From the NCBI GenBank assembly GCA_963781065.1, contig CAWAET010000008.1:186001-250000 (forward strand): a stretch of DNA of 64,000 bases, in the 5' to 3' direction. Origin of the DNA: CALZJC01 sp963781065. GTDB lineage: Bacteria; Acidobacteriota; Thermoanaerobaculia; Multivoradales; JAHEKO01. Shown here one piece after another: positions 57,886-64,000 of the stretch. Numbering within the stretch: the first letter of the stretch is position 1; every line of letters starts with the position of its first letter. A program made the translations under genes and the position numbers. The notes under the pieces are model-generated. The model did not search any database and was not told the DNA's origin. It worked only from the letters and a program-made list of their open reading frames with translations.

Positions 57886-58518
57886 TTGGGCGAGCGGGCC
57901 GGGAGGCGGATCTACGTCGACGTCGACGACGTGCTGGCGCAGACCGGCCGGATGTTTCTCGACCTGCTGACCCGGGAGTTCGGCCGGCGAGTCGCCTTCG
58001 ACGAGATCCGCTCCTACCATCTGGGGGACTCGTTCGGCCTGGCCGAGGACGAGCTGAGCCGGTTCATGCGCCTGGCCCACCGGCCCGATGCCCTGGGGTC
58101 GATCGAGCCGATGCCCGGCGCCGCGGCGGCCCTGGCGGAGTGGCGCCGGCGGGGCTACGAGATCCTGGTCGTCACCGGGCGGCCGCCTGAGACCCGGGAG
58201 GCCACCCTCGCCTGGCTCGAGCGCCACGCCATGCCGGTCAGCGAGTTCCACTTTCTCGACAAGTACGCCGAGGTCTACCGCGGCCGCGGCGGCAAGCCCG
58301 ATGGGGTCCTGTCGCTGACCGACCTGCCCGGGATGGGCCTCAGCCTGGCGGTCGAGGACTTCCCCGAAGCCGCCGAGCACATCGCGCGCGAGGTCGGGGT
58401 GCCGGTGGCCCTGTTCGACCGCCCCTGGAACCGCCGGGTTCGGCAGACGGACGGCGGCGCGCCGCTGGTTCGCTGTCAGGACTGGGTCGAGATCCGCCGG
58501 CGGTTCCCGGCGCCGTAG
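57886..58518 (+). CDS. HAD family 5'-nucleotidase (NT5C-like)
   Basis: The protein has 210 residues from a TTG start with the leader GGGGAAGGGCAGGCGCAGG. HAD motifs: motif I IYVDVDDVLAQTG (DxDD, residues 9-16), motif II VVTGRPPETREA, motif III Lys near FLDKYAEVYRGRGGKPDG, and motif IV AVEDFPEAAEHIA. The pattern is that of 5'(3')-deoxyribonucleotidases, which dephosphorylate nucleoside monophosphates in the cytoplasm. It is intact, 27 nt behind the phosphatase gene and likely in one operon. Confidence 0.84.
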   Translation: MGERAGRRIYVDVDDVLAQTGRMFLDLLTREFGRRVAFDEIRSYHLGDSFGLAEDELSRFMRLAHRPDALGSIEPMPGAAAALAEWRRRGYEILVVTGRPPETREATLAWLERHAMPVSEFHFLDKYAEVYRGRGGKPDGVLSLTDLPGMGLSLAVEDFPEAAEHIAREVGVPVALFDRPWNRRVRQTDGGAPLVRCQDWVEIRRRFPAP

Positions 58519-58533
58519 GCCGGCCCGCGCCGG

Positions 58534-58692
58534 AGTACTGCCGGTCGCAAGTACGGGTACGTAGCCCGAGTCGAAGCGCCGCGCTGGCTAGGCGCGCGAC
58601 TGAGGCATAGCCTTGGCTACGCCGCAGGGAGCGCAACACCGCCAGCGCGGATGCAGCGGCTTGGGATACGTGCCCGTATTTGTCGGGCTCTA
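58534..58692. repeat. Palindromic intergenic element B
   Basis: The element is an inverted repeat centred on GGCATAGCCTTGGCTACGCC (58604-58623). Arm segments such as AAGTACGGGTACGTAGCCC pair with the complement of the right arm (AAATACGGGCACGTATCCC), and GCGCTGGC pairs with GCCAGCGC. The right end CTAGAGCCCGAC resembles the ends of element A, and includes the stop codon of the DUF4097 gene. It lies between convergent genes and could end both transcripts. Confidence 0.75.
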
Positions 58693-59604
58693 GTTACCGC
58701 GCAGGTGGATCGAGCCGCCGCTCGAGCGCAGCTTGAGCAGCGCGCCGCCGCCGTTGAGCTCGCCGCGTACCGCGTTGCGCCGCGAGGAGCCGCTGGCGCG
58801 GATCGGCAGGTCGACGGCGACGCGGCCGCCCGAGGTATGGGCGTCGACGTCCAGCGCCACCGACGGGTCGACCGTCGCGGTGATGCCGCCGCCCGAGCTG
58901 CTCAGGCTGCCGCCGCTGGCGTTGCCGGCGGCGAAGCTGGCGCGCACTGGGCCGCCCGAGGTGTGTGCCTCGACGGACCCGCCAGCGTCCTCGATCTCGA
59001 TGCCGCCGCCGCTGGTGTCGGCGACCAGGTCGCCGTCGATGCCGCGCGCGCGGATCGGCCCGCCCGAGGTGTCGAGGCGGACGTTGCCGCGGACGTCGAC
59101 GGCGCGGATGCCGCCGCCGCTGGTGTGGGCATCGACGTCGCCCACGACGTCGGCGACGTCGATCTTGCCGCCCGAGCTGTCCAGCTCGACCCTGCCCTCG
59201 ATCGTGGCGGCAGCGATGGCGCCGCCGGCGGTGCTCACGTCGATGGCGGCGCCGCGCGGCACCTCGACGTCGAAGTGCATCCCGCCGCTGTCGCCGGAGA
59301 AGATGCGGCGCGTCCAGCTGCCGCGCTTCTCGACCTTGACCACGGCGTCGTTGCCGCGTTCCTTCAAGGAGAAGGAGTAGCGCTCCTCGATGTCGTCGCG
59401 GTCCGAGGTGATGGTGACTCTCGCGCCGGCCCGGTCGACGCCGCGGATCTCGATCGAGCCGCTGTCGGACTCGAGCACCAGGGTCCCGCCCCGCTCGAGC
59501 GCCAGCTCGCGCTCGAGCCGGAAGTCAGCCGGCGCGGCGGCGGCGAAAACGAGGGCGGCAAGAGTGATGAGCAGCAGTTGGCGGTAGAGCGGCCTTGCGG
59601 ACAT
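58690..59604 (-). CDS. DUF4097 family exported protein
   Basis: The protein has 304 residues. The ATG at 59604 has the strong site GGGGGAGG and starts a signal peptide (LYRQLLLITLAALVFAAAAP). The body is a regular beta-helix of about 18-residue turns, each closing with TSGG or SSGG (VDAHTSGGGIRAVDVRGNV, RLDTSGGPIRARGID, VEAHTSGGPVRA). This is typical of DUF4097, a putative adhesin-like fold of unknown function. It lies 64 nt behind the CreD-like gene in the same direction. Confidence 0.9.
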   Translation of the reverse strand: MSARPLYRQLLLITLAALVFAAAAPADFRLERELALERGGTLVLESDSGSIEIRGVDRAGARVTITSDRDDIEERYSFSLKERGNDAVVKVEKRGSWTRRIFSGDSGGMHFDVEVPRGAAIDVSTAGGAIAAATIEGRVELDSSGGKIDVADVVGDVDAHTSGGGIRAVDVRGNVRLDTSGGPIRARGIDGDLVADTSGGGIEIEDAGGSVEAHTSGGPVRASFAAGNASGGSLSSSGGGITATVDPSVALDVDAHTSGGRVAVDLPIRASGSSRRNAVRGELNGGGALLKLRSSGGSIHLRGN

Positions 59605-59668
59605 GGCGTATTCCTCCCCCGGGTTCGTCGGTGTCTTCATCTATGACGGCCATCGGCCGGCCGGGGTT

Positions 59669-60943
59669 TCATTGCGCGGCCGCTCGGGCCGGGCCGATCG
59701 CCTCGTTCCAGTCGACCGGCGCCGTCAGCCGCATGAGGACGAAGAGGGTCAGCACCGCGCCCACCGTCACGGTCAGACCGGTGTAGCCCTCGAAGAAGAA
59801 GGCGTAGTTGAACAGCACCAGGTAGACCAGCTGCGCCAGCCCGGCCTGACGGAAGGCGAGATCGTCGCCGCCCACCACGCGAAGATAGGAGACGACCAGG
59901 AAGAGGCTCACCAGCGACGCGATGACGAAGGCGAGGTGCACGTCGACGTGGTCGACCAGATAGGCCAGCAGCAGGTGGAAGGCGAAGAAGGCCGCCGACA
60001 GGAAGAAGTAGTGCACCGGGTGGAGATTGCGCCGCCGCAGGATGCCGAGGATCACCAGCACGGTGATGAAGAACAGCAGCGAGACCGGAGCGAAGAAGGT
60101 GATCCGCGCCGCCAGCGGTCCCGGGTTGAGCCGTCCGGGCAGGTCGAGGCCGATCCGCCGCCCGGTGACCAGGCTGTCGAACTCCCAGGCCAGCGTCTCG
60201 CCGTCGCCGGCCGGCGTCCTGGTGATGGGGGAGAGCCCGCCCTCGGGGAAGTCGAGGTCCGCGAAGTCGGTGGTCAGGGCGAGCCGGAAGTCGCGGACCT
60301 GGGCGACGCCCGCGTCGCGGAAGGCGTAGGCCCACCGGTCGAGGCCGCGCGAGGTATAGCCGAGCTCGATCGGCAGCTCCTCGCCGGGGTTGGCGTCGAT
60401 CTCGATGGCGACGCTGTCGGCCATCGCCGTCGCCAGAGCCGCCTCGCGGTCGCCGAAGCGCAGCCGAAAGCCGTCGTACATCGCGTCCGTGGCGGGGAAG
60501 TCGAAGCGCAGCCGCAGCCGGCGAGGCTCGCCCTCGGGCGCCCGCACGAGGTAGCGGCCGTCGAAGGCGACGGTGTAGACGTCGTACCAGAGCAGGCCCT
60601 TGCGCCGGTACTCGAGATCCAGGTCGACGGTTATCCGGCTCGACAGCAGCGCCAGGGGATGGCTGACCTCGACCTCGCGGCTCACTCGCCGCGTGGTCGG
60701 CCGGTCGGCCACCGTCTTGTCGACGACGTCCTCGGTGACCGTCCGGGTTTCGATCCATGAGACCTGGGGCGCGGTCTGCTCGTGCCGGCCGCCCCAGAGC
60801 CGCTCGACGGCCGGCGAGAGCCGGCGCTCGGACGTGCCGCTGCGGTGGAGCAGCGAGGCGCCCAGGGTGAACCAGGCGAGGGCGACACAGAGAAAAACGA
60901 AGAGGATGGCCAGAAGGCGGCGGGCGGTGATGTGCGGACTCAT
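59669..60943 (-). CDS. CreD-like inner-membrane protein
   Basis: The protein has 424 residues. The ATG at 60943 follows AAAGGAGC. There is one N-terminal helix (LLAILFVFLCVALAWFTLGA), a large periplasmic beta domain (about 40-250, RRKGLLWYDVYTVAFDGRYL, FPATDAMYDGFRLRFGDREA), and five or six C-terminal helices (FFAPVSLLFFITVLVILGIL, HPVHYFFLSAAFFAFHLLLA). This layout and the HPVHYFFLSAAFFAFHLL motif match CreD, an envelope-integrity protein. It is the first gene before the DUF4097 gene. The creBC regulators are absent. Confidence 0.8.
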   Translation of the reverse strand: MSPHITARRLLAILFVFLCVALAWFTLGASLLHRSGTSERRLSPAVERLWGGRHEQTAPQVSWIETRTVTEDVVDKTVADRPTTRRVSREVEVSHPLALLSSRITVDLDLEYRRKGLLWYDVYTVAFDGRYLVRAPEGEPRRLRLRFDFPATDAMYDGFRLRFGDREAALATAMADSVAIEIDANPGEELPIELGYTSRGLDRWAYAFRDAGVAQVRDFRLALTTDFADLDFPEGGLSPITRTPAGDGETLAWEFDSLVTGRRIGLDLPGRLNPGPLAARITFFAPVSLLFFITVLVILGILRRRNLHPVHYFFLSAAFFAFHLLLAYLVDHVDVHLAFVIASLVSLFLVVSYLRVVGGDDLAFRQAGLAQLVYLVLFNYAFFFEGYTGLTVTVGAVLTLFVLMRLTAPVDWNEAIGPARAAAQ

Positions 60944-60978
60944 CTCGGGCTCCTTTCGGTGGATCGGCGATGAGCGCG

Positions 60979-61008
60979 ATGATAGAGTACTTTGCAATCC
61001 AGAGTCAA
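60979..61008 (-). promoter_or_regulatory. Promoter of the CreD-DUF4097 operon with a possible operator
   Basis: On the minus strand TTGACT (61003-61008) and TATCAT (60979-60984) are 18 nt apart. The expected transcript starts about 30 nt before the ATG. The spacer holds an imperfect inverted repeat ACTCTG-N5-CAAAGT, suggesting repressor binding. The stretch is AT-rich in a GC-rich surrounding. Confidence 0.6.
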
Positions 61009-61119
61009 GATGACCGAGAGAGACCGCTTCGCCGCGGCGGGGCGCGCGGCGCGAGGCCACCCCGCTGCCGGGCGCGGCCTCGACCGGCCTCGGGGGCATC
61101 GGCGAGACGGGCAGGCCAG

Positions 61120-63684
61120 CTAGCGGTTGTGCCCGTGGATGTCGCGCGCCGCCAGCCCCGGCCGCAGCAGCTCGACCTCGAGCCGGCTGAAGGCCAGCTC
61201 GCCGGCGCCGTCGCGCGGCCTGAAGACCAGCAGGTACTGGGACCGCAGCTCATCGGCGATCCGCCGCAGCACGCCGTCGAGCTGCGCCGCGCCGCGGGCC
61301 GAGAAGTCGCGGCCGCCGGTTCGCCGGGCGAGCCGGCGCAGGCTGTCGCGGGCCGGCTCGCCGGCGGCGCCGAGAAACACGGGGTAGACCGCCACCCCGG
61401 CCCGGACGGCCTCGTCGGCCACCTGCTCGAACGGATAGTCGCTGCCGACGTCCTCGCCGTCGGACAGCACTACCAGCGCCCGGCGGTTGTCGAGCCCCGA
61501 GAACTGGAAGAGAGCGTGGATGACGGCGTCGTGCAGGCGGGTCGAGCCGCCGGCCCGCAGACCGGCCGAGGCCTGGCGCAGCCGCTGGGCGTCGCCGGTG
61601 AAGGGCGCCAGCGGGTGCAGGTCGTGATTGAAGGCCTCGAGGGCCGCCAGGTCGCCCGGTTGGAGGATCGTCTCGAAGAATCGCTGCGCGCTGGCGGCGA
61701 CCAGCCGCACGTCGCGCCCCATCGAGGTCGAGACGTCCATCAGCAGCGCCACGTTGAGCGGCAGGTCGGCCAGCGACTCGGCGCTCTCGAGCTCCAGCGG
61801 CCCGCGAGCGTCGCGCAGGCGGAACTCGCCCGCCTCGAGATCGTCGACCGGGCGATTCCCGGAGTCGACCACCGTCAGGTAGAGCTCGGCCAGGCGGACG
61901 TCGATCTTCTCGACGCCGGGGCCGAGAAACAGCACGTCCTCGGCGGTCTCGCCGCCGGCCAGGGTGGCGCGAACCGTCAGGTAGTCGGCCCGCGCGGCGA
62001 AGCGCGGGGGCAGCGGGCAGCGCCACGGCGGCGCCGTCAGCCTCGCCGTCGACCGCCGTCCGCGCAGGCAGTCGACCCGGGCGAGGGTCGCTCCGGCCGG
62101 CAGGCTGACGGCGACCGGCACGTGCTCGCCCGCCGGCTCGCCGAAGCGGGCCGAGAACGCCGGTCGCTCGGGCTCGAGCCAACGCTGGTGGCGGGCCAAT
62201 GGGCGCCCCTCCGGGTCCAGGGCGATCGCCTCGGTCTGCCGGCGCTCGCCGGCGCCGTCGATGAGCGCCGAATAGGGCGGGTCGCCGTCGATCCCGACGA
62301 CCTGGCCCGCGATCCGGAACTCGACCGCGTCGATCGGGCCGCCCGTGGTGCTGGCGTGCAGCCGGACGCGCCCGCCCCCCTGGGCCGAAGCCGGCAGCAG
62401 CTCGACGCCCGGAAAGGTGGTCAAGACGATGACATCGGGCCGGGTCAGGTGCGAGTAGCCGCGAGCGCGGCCGGCCGGCGGCGGTGCGGGCGCCGTCGCG
62501 GCCGGCACCCGCAGCTCGGTCCGCAGGGCCAGCAGGCCGCGCCCGTAGCGGTCGAGGGCGCGCAGGTCGAGCGTGTAGTCGCCGGGCCGCAGCCGCCGGT
62601 AGAGCTCGAGCGCCACGTCCGGCCCGGCGTGGGTGCCGGCGACGTGGTGGGTGATCTCGAAGCTGTCGGCGAGATAGGGGCCGCGGTAGACGTCGCCGCT
62701 GATGGTCACCCGGTCGAACAGCTGCCCGGGGTCGAGCTGGTGCAGCCGGCCGGCGCGGATGACGAGACGACCGGCGACGATCGTCTGGTCGTTGAAGCCA
62801 CCCGGGTAGGCGATCTCGAGCCGAGCGTCGGGCCAGGCCGCGGCCTCGCCGGCCGAGGCGCTTTGGCGCCAGGCCAGAAGCCAGCCGCTCGCCGACGGCG
62901 GCCAGGCCGCCCGCCGGCGCAGTTCCTCGAAGGATGAGGCTCGCCCGAGCGCTTGACGCAGCCGGTCGACCTGGCCCGGCTCGAAACAGGGGCTGGAGGC
63001 GGCGTAGTCGAGGGCGGCGTCGAGGTCGGGATGGGTCCGTGGCGCGTAAGTCAACCGCTCGAGATCGCCCGGCGGCCAGGGACGGAGCGATCGCTTGTCG
63101 AAGCTGGTGGCGCGGACCAGCGCCAGCACCGCGGCCGCTGCCGGCTCGCCGGCGCCCCGGGCGGCCAGCGCCGGCGGTTCCCAGGTCCAGACCTCGATCC
63201 GCCGCAGCCCGCCACACCTGGGGAACGCTTCCGTCCGCGACGGCTTGCCCAGCAGCAGGGCCACTCGCCGCTCGGTCGACTCCAGGCCGAGCCGCCGCGC
63301 GTCTTCGCGGTTGTGGCCCCAGCGCTCGGCGACCTCGTCGCCGCGGCTGCGCCAGAAGGCCCGGGCGAAGCCGGCGCGCTCGACGTTGCCCGGCAGCTCG
63401 AAGAAGGCCGCCTGCTCTTGCTCGCTCATCAGCGGCGCCAGATCGTCTCCCCAGCGGACCCAGGCGTCGGTCAGGCGCGGCCCGGTCGGCCGGCCGGGCG
63501 GGGGCTGCGCCGCCGCGGCCAGGGCGGCGAGGCAGAGCAGGACCGCGGCTGCCGTGCCGGGGCGCGGCCAGGCTGAACGGGGGGGCCCGGGATGGTGAGC
63601 TCGAATGCGCAAGGCCGGATCGTTCCGTCTGTTGGGCGAAGCAGGACCGGTGCCAGACATCCAAGGGCCCTGCCGCCGCATCAT
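61120..63684 (-). CDS. Exported GWxTD/VWA protein
   Basis: The protein has up to 854 residues. The start is uncertain (ATG 63684, or ATG 63660 just before the signal AAAVLLCLAALAAAAQ, preceded by a TAGGAT box at 63683-63688). The N-terminal domain has GWxTD features (LMSEQEQAAFFELPGNVERA, FWRSRGDEVAERWGHNREDA, GLESTERRVALLLGKPSR). Ig-like segments follow. The vWA domain (about 620-830) has the metal site DVSTSMG, STRLHDAV and VVLSDGEDVGSDYPFEQ, and a C-terminal beta tail. vWA domains bind proteins through a metal ion. The combination is typical of acidobacterial secreted proteins; the partner is unknown. Confidence 0.85.
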   Translation of the reverse strand: MMRRQGPWMSGTGPASPNRRNDPALRIRAHHPGPPRSAWPRPGTAAAVLLCLAALAAAAQPPPGRPTGPRLTDAWVRWGDDLAPLMSEQEQAAFFELPGNVERAGFARAFWRSRGDEVAERWGHNREDARRLGLESTERRVALLLGKPSRTEAFPRCGGLRRIEVWTWEPPALAARGAGEPAAAAVLALVRATSFDKRSLRPWPPGDLERLTYAPRTHPDLDAALDYAASSPCFEPGQVDRLRQALGRASSFEELRRRAAWPPSASGWLLAWRQSASAGEAAAWPDARLEIAYPGGFNDQTIVAGRLVIRAGRLHQLDPGQLFDRVTISGDVYRGPYLADSFEITHHVAGTHAGPDVALELYRRLRPGDYTLDLRALDRYGRGLLALRTELRVPAATAPAPPPAGRARGYSHLTRPDVIVLTTFPGVELLPASAQGGGRVRLHASTTGGPIDAVEFRIAGQVVGIDGDPPYSALIDGAGERRQTEAIALDPEGRPLARHQRWLEPERPAFSARFGEPAGEHVPVAVSLPAGATLARVDCLRGRRSTARLTAPPWRCPLPPRFAARADYLTVRATLAGGETAEDVLFLGPGVEKIDVRLAELYLTVVDSGNRPVDDLEAGEFRLRDARGPLELESAESLADLPLNVALLMDVSTSMGRDVRLVAASAQRFFETILQPGDLAALEAFNHDLHPLAPFTGDAQRLRQASAGLRAGGSTRLHDAVIHALFQFSGLDNRRALVVLSDGEDVGSDYPFEQVADEAVRAGVAVYPVFLGAAGEPARDSLRRLARRTGGRDFSARGAAQLDGVLRRIADELRSQYLLVFRPRDGAGELAFSRLEVELLRPGLAARDIHGHNR

Positions 63685-63828
63685 CCTACGAATCGGGCGG
63701 TTGGGAGGCCTCCCAGTTGGCGCGCTCGTCCTCGACCGCGGACACCCGGCGGCCGCCCGCGCGGAGGATCGGCCCGCGACAGGGAGACGCTACACTCCGC
63801 TCTCCGACCATCAACTCTGGAGTCGCCG

Positions 63829-64000
63829 ATGAAACCACCACGCCTGCTGACCGCTCTCCGCGCCGCCGCTCTGCTGATCGCCGGAGCTGGGCCGCTGCTC
63901 TTCGCGCAGCCCGCCGCGGCCGCCACGCTGATCCACGCCGGGCGCCTGATCGACGGCGTCGCCGAGACGCCTCGGAGCGAGGTCACCGTGGTGGTGGAGG
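63829..64000 (+). CDS. Amidohydrolase family protein, N-terminal fragment
   Basis: The 57 visible residues have a signal peptide (LTALRAAALLIAGAGPLLFA) and the first strands of an imidazolonepropionase-like amidohydrolase (TLIHAGRLIDGVAETPRSEV). The CTGGAG ribosome site supports the ATG at 63829. TACACT at 63791-63796 may be the -10 box. The metal-binding HxH motif lies beyond the right edge of the window. Confidence 0.75.
   Translation, partial: MKPPRLLTALRAAALLIAGAGPLLFAQPAAAATLIHAGRLIDGVAETPRSEVTVVVE

Overview
The window is a GC-rich (roughly 70 %) bacterial chromosome segment, densely packed with genes and free of phage, insertion sequences, tRNA or rRNA. The gene content points to an acidobacterium, most likely of the Thermoanaerobaculia type. 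It has Calx-beta adhesins, an RHS protein, a DUF1800/DUF1501 pair, GWxTD-VWA and DUF4097 proteins, a Hanks-type kinase and several cyclic-di-GMP proteins. This placement is inference from gene families; no marker gene is present.

Layout. 1-5.5 kb: start of the glycine decarboxylase gene, a LysM/FecR envelope protein, and an overlapping three-gene signalling operon (GAF-GGDEF-EAL, FHA-EAL, membrane Ser/Thr kinase; 2436-7478). 7.5-16.3 kb: LON-domain protein, aldo/keto reductase, DUF3014 protein, TonB-dependent receptor with a membrane protein, M23 peptidase, and an exported kinase-fold protein. 16.5-22 kb: an RHS-repeat protein with a Cys-rich tip, followed 11 nt later by a small lipoprotein. 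22-36.4 kb: one giant secreted adhesin (about 4786 residues, 20 Calx-beta repeats, a vWA module and an Asp/Ser tail). 36.4-44.2 kb: DUF434 protein, NtrC-type regulator, MFS transporter, PsuG and a PilZ coiled-coil protein. 44.2-51 kb: SEC-C protein, secreted protein, and an exported DUF1800-DUF1501-unknown operon. 51-54 kb: a self-regulated membrane-protein/Xre operon with three phased operators, and a PAS-GGDEF-EAL protein. 54-64 kb: degenerate HNH protein, haloalkane dehalogenase, MBL hydrolase, phosphatase, nucleotidase, DUF4097 and CreD proteins, VWA protein, and the start of an amidohydrolase gene.

Common themes are cell-surface proteins and second-messenger signalling. Three proteins carry EAL domains, one carries PilZ, and one EAL gene is translationally coupled to a Ser/Thr kinase.

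Two whole-window observations affect how the annotation should be read. First, six genes carry ten single-base frame breaks. Most can be repaired by removing one base of a 2-3 nt homopolymer, so they look like assembly errors, and I annotate the genes across them. Second, seven genes have a TAnnnT hexamer 6-8 nt before the start codon and mostly no Shine-Dalgarno sequence, which suggests leaderless transcripts.
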